Shown: positions 33,224 to 43,882 of the stretch, one piece after another
How positions within the stretch are numbered: position 1 is the first letter of the stretch
Layout: each line of letters begins with the position of its first letter
Assembly: GCA_030737875.1 (NCBI GenBank)
Contig: CM060918.1
Coordinates: 773,320,552-773,384,551, forward strand
Reading direction: 5' to 3'
From: Allium sativum
Lineage: Eukaryota; Streptophyta; Magnoliopsida; Asparagales; Amaryllidaceae
DNA: 64,000 nucleotides
The notes under the pieces: generated by a model
Told to the model about the DNA's origin: nothing
Database searches by the model: none
Seen by the model: the letters and a program-made list of their open reading frames with translations, nothing else
Made by a program: the position numbers and the translations under genes

Positions 33224-34212
33224 ACATATCTGATTGCCCGACTTTGTGCAAAGTAGAATTCACGATGTACTTTTATATGCTTTTACATTTATATAAAATA
33301 TCCATGTTATATATATCACGACACCAACATACACCTGATTTATTGGTATTGTTGATATTGCTTATCGTTCAAATTTTAAGATGTATTTTTCTAGATATTT
33401 GGACGCAAAATCATGTTATAAGTTGATTTTGTGTTAAGACTAAAGATAATTAAAGCAGACACTTCAAATCCATTGAGCCACATAGTCCCGTACCATAGAG
33501 TGAATTTTTTGTTAAGCGAACGGGGACCGCTGAATCCGCATTTTGAGCGGGAATGAACGGAGAATTTTGGGTGAAAAGGGATTGTGTTTTATGCTATGAA
33601 ATGGGAAAATGGATAGGTATGTGTGAGTTTTAAGCATAGTTTGAGGTCGTATTAATGTGGTAAGTTAAGAAGGGTGAGGATAAATGAGCTGCTTAAGCTT
33701 GTCTCATAGGAAGCATCCGGCTTGAACAAATCAATTTTCTCAAGTTCCAGCGACAAAGCAAATGGAGCCTTGCCTCTTTAAGAGCATCGGACGCTTCAAA
33801 CAATTGAAGTATACCAAATATAAGAAATATAATTCGCAATGCATTTTTGTATGCTTTTACATTAATATGAAGTATGTTATACTATATAACACACACCCAC
33901 ATATATCCGATTTATGGATAGTTTACTTTTTTTTTTTTTTTTTTTGATACATTGTACAAATTTTGCTGGAAGCTTTTGTTTAAAATTCCTACATAAATTT
34001 TATTTCGATGCATGATAAGATACTTGAATTGGGAACTTACAATGCACCAATATATCCAACAAGATTTTCCTGTACGTTAAAATATTGAAGCTAATATATC
34101 TAAATGTCATTGGAAGGTTATAACTTTATTGAACAAAGTATATATAATAATTTGATGTTCGATGTGAATTTTAATTTGTTTGAATTTATGAATTTTTTTT
34201 GAAAGAATGTAG
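33224..34212. repeat. Duplication-unit segment L4-L6, copy 4
   Basis: L4 and L5 as in the other units, then sequence also found at 38490-38960 (GCTTAAGCTTGTC, TTGAACAAATCAATTTTCTC). A T18 homopolymer lies at 33928-33945. No gene. Confidence 0.55.
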
Positions 34213-34280
34213 CCTTCTAAGGATCAAACTTATGATCTTTGATTTGTAAACCAACACATGTTCAGTGGGCCACGATGTCA
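34213..34280 (-). pseudogene. tRNA-Arg-like relic (L7), copy 4
   Basis: GGATCAAACTTATGATC and GTGGGCCACGATGTC. More decayed than copies 1-3. Confidence 0.45.
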
Positions 34281-34371
34281 TTAATATAATATAAAATAAT
34301 GCAGTTTAACTGATAAAAATAGAATGGATGCTTTGGATTATGGCGTTGACATGAATCTTGTTCTATAATCA

Positions 34372-35110
34372 TCGGACGTTTCAACTGCCTGTTTGATAAT
34401 GGGACGGTAAAGATCGGTCAGGCTAACCCTACGGCGAATTCCAAGTTGGGGAATAGCTTCGACAGAAGTAAAGAGAAGGAAAAAAGAAAGATCTACATGG
34501 AATTAGGATGAAATTGTTGCAAAGTTCCGTAGGTTAGAAGATGATCTATGTCGTTGTTCTAGAATTGGGAAAGTATACCAATATGCTTTATTTTTATTTT
34601 TATTTATTCTTTGATTTTTAGGCTTTGTTGGTTACGGTAGCTATATTTTGTTGAAGTGTACATACGGTCCATGTGATTTTGTGGCAGTTGAACTGTTAGT
34701 GCAAATTCTATGAACATAGACTAGTTTGTTACTTAGTTCTGAATTTTATACTAGGTGATTTGAAGTCAATTTAGGAAAATGAAACGATATTCTCCTGATT
34801 TGTAGGATATGTCACATTTTTTTTATTTCCCTATCTCATGGATAATAGGACTAAATACTGAAATGAGCCCCAAATTGTTGTGGCCATTTCTATGAAGATC
34901 AAATTAAATTACGTTAATTTTTGTGTCTAATTTAATATTTCCTTTTAAGCTGTGGAACTATTTACTTTGTATCGACATTATACATATAGATAGATATATA
35001 GTTGAGTTTTATGTATGTTTGAAGTAAACAATAAAGTTAGCCCTGAATTCTTAGCAAATTGGTGCATTGCAAGAAAACAAGTTTGAGCTGTTTATTATAA
35101 GATGCATTAA
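34372..35110 (+). repeat. Duplicated module M1, copy 3
   Basis: Starts abruptly inside the module at CGTTTCAACTGCCTG. One frame stays open for about 45 codons with DNGTVKIGQANP and SKEKEKRKIYMELG segments, the clearest coding-like stretch of the three copies. A donor-like GTAGGT follows. Confidence 0.45.
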
Positions 35111-35198
35111 AATAGTTAAAAGTAATAAGTGCAAGGTTGGGAAAGGAAAAGATGATTATATTCTCATGTACTCATGTTATGATGCCTTAGATCTGCAG

Positions 35199-35340
35199 AA
35201 CCAGATTGGAGAAAAGTCTATGAATTGCAGCAGGCATTCATCGTTTTTTATAAAGATAACATAAATACCTTTTGTGTCGATTCTTCATTTTATATTAGAA
35301 GTGCTTTTCTTTCTTATATACCTAATTTAGGTTAAATAAA
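35199..35340 (+). other. Exon-like block L1, copy 4
   Basis: PDWRKVYELQQAFIVFYK in the exon frame. The donor position reads AACATAAAT, so splicing as in copy 1 is lost. Confidence 0.4.
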
Positions 35341-35438
35341 TCAAAATGACATGCTTGATCTGAGATTGGGGTCAGGTCACCAAGAGGATGCTTATATTAG
35401 ATCTGATCATTAACAAACTAACAAAAAGAAGTTCACTT

Positions 35439-35513
35439 TGCCAGAGTCAGAGATCAAACACATGGTATTGTAGACTATTCCCATAGTCAATCATCTTATT
35501 AGTCCAATTCCAC
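35439..35513 (-). pseudogene. tRNA-like relic (L2), copy 5
   Basis: Carries a 6-base insertion near box B (GAGTCAGAGATCAAAC). Confidence 0.35.
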
Positions 35514-35786
35514 AAAGAATAATAGTATATATTCTTCAGTTTTAAAGTAAAAGATGTTATGGTTTATGACATTCACACATGCCCCCATTTAATTGTATAC
35601 TTACTATCCGCTTATAGTGTAGTTTTGGGTGTAGAATCATAGTTAAGCGTTTTGTCCATTAAACTGTAGAACTGCGTCATATAAAGTTGCAACTAACAAA
35701 ATACCAATAACAAAATACTTATAGATGTTACTGCTTGGTTTAGCTTTAGCCCAAGCAAAAATTAACATAATTCACATTTCAAGAAG

Positions 35787-36679
35787 CATAGTTATGAATG
35801 GCGCGCTATGGTGCGCGCCATTTCTTCTTGCGGCGCGGCGCATATGAGAAGGCGCGACAAAAGGCGTGCGGCGCAAAATGGCGCGCCTTTTGTTTTTTGC
35901 TTGTTTTATGTTTATTTTTTCATTTTTTGCATTTCAAATAAAATTATTGTTGATCATATTATTTCATTTGCTAACATTTTATATTTGGTTTTTATTTATT
36001 TTGTGGGTTCTAATGGAATGCTTTTCTATATTATTGTTGATCATATTATTGCATTTGCTAACGTTTTGTATTTGGTTTTTATTTATTTTGTGGATTCTGA
36101 TGGATGGCTTTTCTACTGTTCTTTTTCCTTGAAGAGAAACAAATATATCGATATTGAAAATATATTTTATTTTATGTAATATTCTTATATCAAATTGTTA
36201 TCAATTGCATTAGGGAAACAATGTTACCAATCAATATGCTTTTCTTCCTCACCAATTGTCCTTTGTGTTGCTAAACATAACCACATCATCATAACAATAA
36301 AAAGACTTGATATAATCTAATTGTTCTTATGAATCCGATGATGCAGATGTTGATTTGAAAAATATGATTATTGAATCGGATTCAAAATTCTAGTTAATTA
36401 GTAATATGTATTATTATTTTGGATTCTGAAAACTATTATGCTTGAAATTTTATGCTAATGATGTCAAATATGATGATGTTTCTTTTTGCAAAATAGTAAA
36501 AACTTTGATTGCATATGTTTTAGCAAAAAATACTGAACTTTTAAATTTGTTGTTATATGTTAAATAAAAAAACAAAAATGCGTAGTAAATCAGAAAGGCA
36601 CGCGCCATTTGCCGCGCCTTGCGCCAAGGCTCCAAGTTGATGTTGTGCCTTTTTGCGCCGTGCGCCATCAATAACTATG
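35787..36679. mobile_element. Non-autonomous TIR element with GGCGCG-rich ends, copy 2
   Basis: CATAGTTATGAATGGCGCGC on the left is inverted on the right (reverse complement CATAGTTATTGATGGCGCAC). GC-rich subterminal blocks (GCGCGCC, GGCGCGGCGC) contrast with a very AT-rich 700-base core. The core holds a 67-base tandem duplication near 35940-36100 (GTTGATCATATTATTTCATTTGC). Short hydrophobic frames in the core are composition artefacts. Flanks show no clear target duplication. Confidence 0.75.
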
Positions 36680-37429
36680 AATATACACCTGTAACCCTAA
36701 CTCTAAACCCTACGTTTACTCGTTTGCAGGAAAATCGATTATTTTGAGGCAAATAGATTTTTATCATATTTTCAATTTGGAAAATTTTGATTCATCTGAC
36801 CTCCTTTTCAAAGAATAATGTGACTTTAACGTTTTGTTGTCGTTCGATCTCATTGCTTGATTTAGTTTTAATTTACTTTCTCAAGAATTTTCTTAGGTTG
36901 ATTGCGAATAAGTTTCTTACCGTATTTATCACTTCTGATTTTTATTCCGTTAACAATATGTTTTCATTTATCGTAGTTAATCGGGTGTTTACAATGTCAC
37001 CAGTAATTTGCAAACATTAAGTTTTAATGATTAGGAAAAAAGTGTAACAAGTGTTTATACCCTTTATTGTGTGTGCGCTTTTGCCTTTATCTTTCTTTGG
37101 TGTATTAGTTCAGTGTTAGTGTCCTTATGAAAATGCATGGTCTAAAGCATGAGGTTCACATTTTAAATTGTTAAAACTTCACATTTAAAATTGAATGTTA
37201 CAATCGTGCATATCTTAGTATAACTTGAAATCTTTGTTCTCATTCCAATAAGCATCACATCATTTCTTAAAACTGTTTTGTCCATTTAAGCGACCTGTTT
37301 TGAAGTTAGCTTTGCAGAAATCTTTTTTTTTCTCTTTTTTTGTTAGTTTATTTGCTTGTTTTGTGTGTTTTTGTAATTTATTTATCATGGTAAAGAAAGC
37401 AAGGCTTATAGAAATAGTATTACTGGTCC
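36680..37429. other. Unique insert in the duplication unit, telo-box-like start
   Basis: Begins GTAACCCTAACTCTAAACCCTA, containing a telo-box (AAACCCTA), and has a TTTGCAG acceptor-like site at 36724. No domain in the short frames. Other units lack this stretch between the L2 and tRNA-Arg segments. Confidence 0.35.
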
Positions 37430-37505
37430 GGCTCTGGTCGTAGACTATACCAGCTTATTCATTTGACCGCATAGTCGATCATCTTATCAATTGGATTCAC
37501 ACAAA
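37430..37505 (-). pseudogene. tRNA-like relic (L2), copy 6
   Basis: GTCGTAGACTATACCAG...CATAGTCGATCATCTTATCAATTGG keeps the anticodon-arm and D-arm wording of the L2 relics; box B has degenerated to CCGGCTCTGG. Confidence 0.35.
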
Positions 37506-38008
37506 GAAAGGTAGTATATATGCTTCTGTTTTAAAGTAAAAGATGTCATGGATTATGACATTCAGATATGCCCCGTTTTTTTGTATACCTACTACCCGTT
37601 TCTAAATTACTTTTGGGTGCAAATGTTTATGACAGATTAAGTTTGGTGACAATATAAAATGCAGGAATTAGAAAGTTATGTTACCCTAATTGTAGGGTAA
37701 ATGAACATTTATTGTAATTTACACAAAAAGCCGACAGATTATTGGAATGTGGAGAGGCATTATTGTTTGGGGTTTGGTAAATCAAATAAATGATCACTCG
37801 GTATGACTTCAAATTTGTGTTTAAATTTGAAGTTAACTCATTTTGGGACCAAATACAAAATATATGGTTTGGATGCTTCAAAGTCAAGCGTTTTGTCCAT
37901 TAAGCTGCATAATTTCTTCTTATAAAGCTGCAATTAACAAAATACTTTTAGTTGTTGGTTCAGGCCAAGCAAAAGATACCCCCAATTTACATTTCAAGGC
38001 AGATGCAG
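37506..38008. repeat. Unit segment between L2 and tRNA-Arg
   Basis: Matches 27090-27333 and 32920-33150 at both ends (GACATTCA.A.ATGCCCC and AGCGTTTTGTCCATTAAGCTG) with about 200 extra bases in the middle. No gene. Confidence 0.5.
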
Positions 38009-38081
38009 CGACTCTGCTGGGGATCGAACCCAGAGTCTCTGGTTTCGTAGACCAGCGCCTTATCCATTGGGCCACAGAGTC
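38009..38081 (-). tRNA. tRNA-Arg(ACG), intact copy
   Basis: 73 bases including discriminator G. The 7-bp acceptor stem (GACTCTG/CAGAGTC), D-arm with GG, anticodon arm CTGGT-CTACGAA-ACCAG and T-arm CTGGG-TTCGATC-CCCAG all pair without mismatch. Boxes A (TGGCCCAATGG) and B (GGTTCGATCCC) are perfect. On the minus strand the first T4 run lies about 45 bases downstream, rather far for a terminator. Of the four tRNA-Arg copies this is the one most likely to be expressed. Confidence 0.88.
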
Positions 38082-39079
38082 ACATATCCTGTTACCTGAC
38101 TTTGTACAAAGTAGAATTAACAGTGTACTTTTATATGCTTTTACATAAATATATAATATCTGCGTTCTATATCATGACACCAACATATACATGATTTAAT
38201 GGAATAGCTGATATTGTTTATTACTCAATTTTTAAGACGTATTTATCTGGATTTTTGGTGCAAATCATGTTATAAGTTTGATTTTGTGGTAAGATTAAAG
38301 ATAATTAAAGCCGAAACTTCAAATCCACTTATCCTTAGAGTCCCGTATCATAGAGTGCATTCATTGTTAAGTGAATGGGGAATGTGGAATCGGTATTTTG
38401 AACAGGAAACGAACGAAGAATGTTCGGTGAAAGAGGATTGTGTTTTATGCTATGAAATGGGCAACGCAAGGAGCACCAAAGGGCATTGAATGTGGTAAAG
38501 TAGAAAGGTTAAGAGAACTAAATTGTTTAAGCTTGTCGCTTTAGGACACATCAAGCTTGAACAAATCAATTTTCTCAAGTCTTAGCAACGAACCAAATGG
38601 AACTTTGCCCCTTTCAGAGCATCTGAGGCATGAAACACGGAAAAAAGTTGAACAACCAACTAAATTTGTAAAGATGCAGCCTTGTTCAGATTTATAAGAA
38701 ATATAATTCACAATATATTTTTATATGCTTTCACATTAATATGAAACCTGTATGTTCTATATTAAAAAACCAACGAATATCCGATTTACCGATAGTTTAT
38801 ATTGTTTATTGTTCGATATGAAATATAAATTTCACTCGAAGCGTTTTGTCCAAAATTCCGTTGTAAATTTTATTTCGCTTTAAGTAAGATACTTGAGTTA
38901 GGAACTTACGATGCACCAATATTTATATATCCAACAAGTTTTCCCTGTGCTTCACATTAAAATATTGAAGCTAATATACCCAAGTGCCATTAGAAGGTTA
39001 TTGCTTTATTGAGCAAAGTACGTATTATAATTTGATGTTCAATGTGATTTTTAATTTGTTTGAATTTATGGAAAAAAGT
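38082..39079. repeat. Duplication-unit segment L4-L6, copy 5
   Basis: L4 at 38191 and L5 at 38350, then the same continuation as 33640-34210 (TTTAAGCTTGTC, GAACAAATCAATTTTCTCAAG). No gene. Confidence 0.5.
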
Positions 39080-39134
39080 AACCTATAATCCTTGTTTTGT
39101 AAACCAAAACATGTTCATTGGGCCGCAGTGTCAC
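39080..39134 (-). pseudogene. tRNA-Arg-like relic (L7), copy 5
   Basis: Only the anticodon arm and D-arm are recognisable (GTTTTGTAAACCAAAACATG, GGGCCGCAGTGTCAC); the T-arm is gone. Confidence 0.4.
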
Positions 39135-40870
39135 TTATCTTACTGCTTAAATCATAAAATCGCGTTCATAATATAATATAAAATTATGCAGTTTAACTGA
39201 TAATAAAAGGAAGGATGCTTTTAGATCAGGGCATTGACACGAATCCCGTTCTTTAATTATTGGTTTGTTTTCCATGTGTTATAAAAAGATTTCTTAGTTT
39301 CTTGTTAAATTTTTTATTATAAAGTAGATCTGTTATGCTAAAATGGTTTCATATACGTATATGGATACAATAAGTATCTGTATCTTGTCCGACCGTTTCA
39401 AGGCCCAGTTGCAATGCTCTAATTAGGCTGACAATTACCTTTATGATTTAAATCAAAATATTAAGGTTATCCTTTTGAATGACATTTTTTGGTTTTTTTT
39501 TTTAATTGACATTTTTCTGGTTATTGTTACCTTAGCTAGTTGGATAAAATAAATTGCTAATCAACATGATTTTGAATTTATCATTACAGTTATTTACCAG
39601 GCGCAGTCCAAAAAGGTACAAAATATTTTTATGGACTTGACACATGTGTGCCTTTTTGAATAAATACGCATGTACTAGTTTTTAATATATTCATTATTCA
39701 TCTCAATTAGTTAAGCATAAATGATAAAGTTTATACTTTCTTTACGGAAATATATCACAAAGATTTTTTTATCATTTTGCAAAATTACCAAGTATAATGC
39801 TATATAAGTAGAGTGCAAAAATCAGTTTAGCATTTCAACCTGACTTTGAATTTATCATATCTCTTTATGAGGATTGGTCTAGGTAAGTGCAAAACCACAT
39901 TGTAACCTTGACGCACTGCTTGTGCTTTCGTGATTAGTACACATATATCTTTTTTTTTGGCATAATTATTGTAAATCACCTTCAACACAACAAGAGTAGT
40001 ATAATTTATATTATTTTACTGAAAAATATGCAGTGAAGTTTTTTCTTTTCTATGATTTCATGAAAAATCTTCTTATCTGAAAATTCTATTTCTTTGAATA
40101 AATAATATTATGTTGAAAAGTCTCTGAAATAAATGATTTTTCTTAGAACAAACTGTTGAGATATTTTGTTTTCTGAGAAAACGTGAAGGTTTTTTGTTTA
40201 CTGCACCTTTCCTCAATTCTCTCAAACTAGTTGTGTGTGTGTGTGTGTGTATATATAGGAAGCGGCTATTTGGACACAAAATTAAAACACAGAATTGGAG
40301 ACATGAAATCTGGACCGTAGGATTTGTTTGTCTTTATGTGTGAGGTGGAATTCAAGGGAAGGTTTTGTGGTTGAGAATCTCGAGATTGCTTGTGTCTAAA
40401 TTTGTGTCAACATCTTGTGTCTAAATAGAATTTCCCATATATATAATTCTATATATATATATATATATTCAATTAAATATAGATAAAGTTGAGATATTAT
40501 AGTTTAATAAAAAAGATTCGGTCTTTATGTTTTTAAAATATTTCAAAAATTATTATTTCAAAGTTGAATTTTAAGAAATGGTGTAACTTTTATAAAGTAA
40601 TAATTGGATATTGAATATTTTTTCATTGAACTCAAAAGTCATTGAGGTTCAAGATGTATCAGTTTTTTGTTTCCAAATGTTTAGACATCGAAGAAATTTT
40701 AAGATGTTAGAGAGATTAAAAATCTAAGTAAAATACAAAGAATTTGTTGGTAGTTACTTGGTATTGTAGAAATAATTAATTCTTTTTCCAGTAAATTCGA
40801 AAGATATATCATTTGTTTTGAAATATTGAAAGAAAAAAAAATTCCAACACAGATTAATTGTCATATAAGA
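39135..40870. repeat. AT-rich segment duplicated at 44290-45300; no gene
   Basis: From about 39815 (GTAGAGTGCAAAAATCAGTTTAGC) it parallels 44288 onward, through TCTATGATTTCATGAAAAATC and GATAAAGTTGAGATATTATAGTTTAAT. A GT/TA microsatellite lies at 40231-40258 and another TA tract near 40440-40468. No coding or RNA gene. Confidence 0.5.
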
Positions 40871-40905
40871 ATCATATGCATTAGACCTTATAAAATAGCA
40901 TGTTA

Positions 40906-40916
40906 GTCCCACATCA
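40906..40916 (+). promoter_or_regulatory. USE of 7SL copy C
   Basis: GTCCCACATCA, 64 bases before the start. The TATA position reads AAATATTG, which is weak. Confidence 0.72.
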
Positions 40917-40969
40917 CAAAATTTTAGTGAATAATTCTGAACAAATATTGTGTCCTCACTTAATCAATT

Positions 40970-41261
40970 GCCGAGCTTAGTAATGTGAACTTGTGACCAA
41001 GTGGGGCATTAGTGTGATGGATGTTGAGTCATGTTGCTGAATTGGGAACATTGTGCAATTTGTTAGCTTGCCTGATCCAAGTTGCTAAGTGGCGTGTGCA
41101 GCTGGAGTGGGAAGTCTGGGCTGCCTCTGCTATAATGAGGCAATGCGTCTAGTTGGTCACAGAGCAGCGAAAACTCCTTGCTCCCAACAGTGGATGGATA
41201 ACAAGCTGCTACTTTCTGTTCCAACAATGGATTCGGTAACAATTCTTCCAACAAACCATCG
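40970..41261 (+). ncRNA. 7SL (SRP) RNA gene copy C, followed by S-domain repeats
   Basis: Full-length (292 bases) with GCCGAGC at the 5' end, closer to the usual plant start than the GTCGAGC of A and B. A GAGCTT-equivalent GAACTT weakens the Alu-domain pairing, and CTGAGTCGGGG has become CTGAATTGGGAA. The S domain is well kept: a helix-8 tip GAGCA-GCGA-AAACTCC with a GNRA loop, then TGGATGGATAACAAGCTG. It ends before a T5 run at 41262-41266. Only nine bases further on, the S domain starts again. Confidence 0.75.
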
Positions 41262-41270
41262 TTTTTCCAC

Positions 41271-41596
41271 AATGGAAAGTCTGGGCTGCCTCTACTATAA
41301 TGAGGCAATGCGTCTGGTTGGTCACAGAGCAGCGAAAACTCCTTGCTCCCAACAGTGGATGGATAACAAGCTGCTACATTCTGTTCCAACAATTGATTCG
41401 GTAACAATTCTTCCAACAAACCATCGTTTTTCCACAATGGAAAGTCTGGGCTGCCTCTGCTATAATGAGGCAATGCGTCTGGCTGGTCACAGAGCAGCGA
41501 AAACTCCTTGCTCCCAACAGTGGATGGATAATAAGTTGCTACATTCTGTTCCCACAATGGATTCGGTAATAATTCTTCCAACAAACCATCGTTTTT
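41271..41596 (+). repeat. Two additional tandem 7SL S-domain copies (165-bp period)
   Basis: GAAAGTCTGGGCTGCC starts at 41274 and again at 41439, each exactly 165 bases after the previous one (first at 41109-41114 within copy C). Every unit contains GAGCAGCGAAAACTCC, GTGGATGGATAACAAG and its own GTTTTTCC end. Units differ at only a few positions, mainly CAATTGATTCG/CAATGGATTCG and ATAACAAGC/ATAATAAGT. Because 165 is divisible by 3, frames remain open on both strands (189 and 171 codons). I regard these as an artefact of RNA-gene duplication. Confidence 0.88.
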
Positions 41597-42108
41597 CCAC
41601 CTAATTCTTCCAGCTTGTACAACTGGCCGCATTCTTGAACATGATTTCCTATTTTAACTATTTTTTAATACCTGACTGCCGCTTTCTTGTTATTTGAGTA
41701 ACTGTTCTGATCGTGCAAACTTACCACAATTAAGTGATTAACGTTAAAGCAATTTTGGCGTTGCTTACACCTGAATTTGTATTTTAGCCTCCCAGGCTGT
41801 TGATTTTTTTGTATCTCATTGATCTGCTGAACACCCATCACTAGTTGATTATATATCGTGAATTCAAAGTATTGAAGATTTTTTAGATCCATTTTGAACT
41901 TTATAACATTTGTTTGGTTGGATGTTTCTGTATTCTTGAACCTATAACAAAATTTCTAATTGATCCACTTTCTACAATAAAAGTTGTTCTGTATCAGACC
42001 CCGGGACGCTTTTAATAAATAGTTTATCCACGTCGCTTTGGATGCATTGTTGCTTTACTTTTTAGTGTATGCTGATTCTTCATTTGCTTATATAAAGCGA
42101 GGCATCCA
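41597..42108. repeat. Tail of the 1-kb 7SL subunit, copy 1
   Basis: Recurs at about 42305-42820 and 43313-43835: CTTGTACAACTGGCCGCATTC, CTGACTGCCGCTTTCTTG, CACCCATCACTAGTTGATTA, GGGACGCTTTTAATAAAT and CTTATATAAAGCGAGGCATC, always in this order. No gene was seen. TATATAAAGCGAGGC looks TATA-like, but no RNA follows it directly in this copy except a truncated 7SL. Confidence 0.7.
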
Positions 42109-42299
42109 CCTGATCAAAATTGTTGAGTGGCGTGTGCAGTTGGAGTGGAAAGTCTGGGTTGTCTCTGCTATAATGAGGCAATGCGTCTGGCTGGTCACAG
42201 AGCAGCGAAAACTCCTTACTCCCAATAGTGGATGGATAACAAGCTGCTGCATTCTGTTCCCACAATGGATTCGGTAACAATTCTTCCAACAAACCAACG
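42109..42299 (+). pseudogene. 7SL copy D, S domain only
   Basis: The unit tail ...GAGGCATCCAC is fused directly to mid-7SL (CTGATCAAAATTGTTGAGTGG). The Alu domain and the USE promoter are missing. The S domain with GAGCAGCGAAAACTCC is intact and a T5 run follows at 42300. The upstream TATATAAAG at about 42091 is fortuitously placed. Confidence 0.8.
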
Positions 42300-42869
42300 T
42301 TTTTCCACCTAATTCTTCCAGCTTGTACAACTGGCTGCATTCTTGAACATGATTTCCTATTTTAACTGATTTTTTAATATCTGACTGCCGCTTTCTTGTT
42401 ATTTGAGTAACTGTTCTGATCGTGCAAACTTACCACAATTAAGTGGTTAATGTTAAAGCAATTTTGGCGTTGCTTACACCTGAATTTTTATTTTGGCCTC
42501 CCAGGCTTTTGATTTTTTTGTATCTCAATGATCTGTTGAACACCCATCACTAGTTGATTATATATCGTGAATTCAAAATATTGAAGATTTTTTAGATCCA
42601 TTTTGAAATTTATATCATTTGTTTGGTTGGATGTTTCTGTATTCTTGAACCTATAACGAAATTTCTAATTGATCCACTTTCTACAATAAAAGTTGTTCTA
42701 TATCTGACCCTGGGACGCTTTTAATAAATGGTTTATCCACGTCACTTTGGATGCATTATTGCTTTACTTTTAGTGTATACTGATTCTTCATTTGCTTATA
42801 TAAAGCGAGGCATCCACCGTTGACAGCAAACAAATTATCCTAGCAAAACACAAAAAAAGAGCGAAATAT
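42300..42869. repeat. Tail of the 1-kb 7SL subunit, copy 2
   Basis: As 41597-42108, extended by CAAACAAATTATCCTAGCAAAACAC, which leads into an initiator tRNA. Confidence 0.65.
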
Positions 42870-42941
42870 TATCAGAGCCAGGTTTCAATCCTAGGACCTG
42901 TGGGTTATGGGCCCACCACACTTCGGCTGCGCCACTCTGAT
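42870..42941 (-). pseudogene. Initiator tRNA-Met, copy 3, D-loop and T-loop changed
   Basis: Acceptor, anticodon and T stems pair (one G-U in the T stem), but the D-loop GG is CG (CAGCCGAAG) and T-loop C56 is T (ATTGAAA). A T7 run follows on the minus strand (complement of 42852-42858). Confidence 0.8.
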
Positions 42942-43076
42942 TGTTGATGAAATGTGAGAATTGTTTTTTTTTTTAGAATAACATGCAAGCTGCACCTAAA
43001 TTCTATCCCAAGGTATATCATCTAGTACTGTCTACAATGCAGAAGAGATTTCTTCTGCAATATCACTAAATTGTAT

Positions 43077-43308
43077 CATGTTGTTGAATTGGGAACATTG
43101 TGCAATTTGTTGGCTTGCCTGATCCAAGATGCTGAGTGGCGTGTGCAGTTGGAGTGGAAAGTCTGGGCTGCCTTCGCTATAACGAGGCAATGCATCAGGC
43201 TAGTCATAGAGCTATGAAAACTCCTTGCTCCCAACTGTGGATGGATAACAGGCTGCTACATTCTGTTTCCACAATTGATTCAATAACAATTCTTCCAACA
43301 AACCATCG
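43077..43308 (+). pseudogene. 7SL copy E, lacking the Alu domain, S domain decayed
   Basis: Begins at CATGTTGTTGAATTGGG, after about 85 bases of 7SL have been lost. The helix-8 tip has mutated to GAGCTATGAAAACTCC, so the SRP54-binding loop is gone. A T5 run ends it at 43309. Confidence 0.78.
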
Positions 43309-43864
43309 TTTTTCCACCTAATTCTTTCAGCTTGTACAACTGGCCGCATTCTTGAACATGATTTCCTATTTTAACTGATTTTTTAATATCTGACTGCCGC
43401 TTTCTTGTTATTTGAGTAACTGTTCTGATCGTGCAAACTTACCACAATTAAGTGGTTAACGTAAAAGCAATTTTGGCGTTGCTTACACCTGAATTTGTAT
43501 TTTAGCCTCCCAGGATGTTGATTTTTTTTGTATCTCATTGATCTGCTGAACACCCATCACTAGTTGATTATATATCGTGAATTCAAAATATTGAAGATTT
43601 TTTAGACCCATTTTGAACTTTATAACATTTGTTTGGTTGGATGTTTCTGTATTCTTGAATCTATAACGAAATTTCTAATTGATCCACTTTCTACAATAAA
43701 AGTTGTTCTGTATCAGACCCTGGGACGCTTTTAATAAATAGTTTATCCACGTCGCTTTGGATGCATTGTTGCTTTACTTTTTAGTGTATACTGATTCTTC
43801 ATTTGCTTATATAAAACGAGGCATCCACCATTGACATCAAACAAATTATCCTAGCAAAACACAC
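43309..43864. repeat. Tail of the 1-kb 7SL subunit, copy 3
   Basis: Same order of words as copies 1 and 2 and leads into the intact initiator tRNA gene. No gene in it. Confidence 0.65.
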
Positions 43865-43871
43865 AAAAAAA
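43865..43871 (-). terminator. Pol III terminator of the intact initiator tRNA gene
   Basis: T7 on the minus strand, 11 bases after the tRNA 3' end. Confidence 0.75.
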
Positions 43872-43882
43872 GTGTGAAATAT

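Noticed and set aside
35808..36179. Hydrophobic 123- and 88-codon frames resembling membrane proteins
   Set aside because: They fall in the AT-rich core and GC-rich end of a TIR element, and a tandem repeat plus TTT-rich composition explains the Phe/Leu/Ile content.
36680..36710. Interstitial telomere repeat (CCCTAA)
   Set aside because: Only two or three imperfect units; a telo-box-like motif, not an array.
41063..41632. A 189-codon minus-strand frame and a 171-codon plus-strand frame with three 55-residue repeats
   Set aside because: They lie exactly on tandem 7SL S-domain units. The 165-bp period is a multiple of 3, which keeps any open frame open; no protein domain is recognisable.
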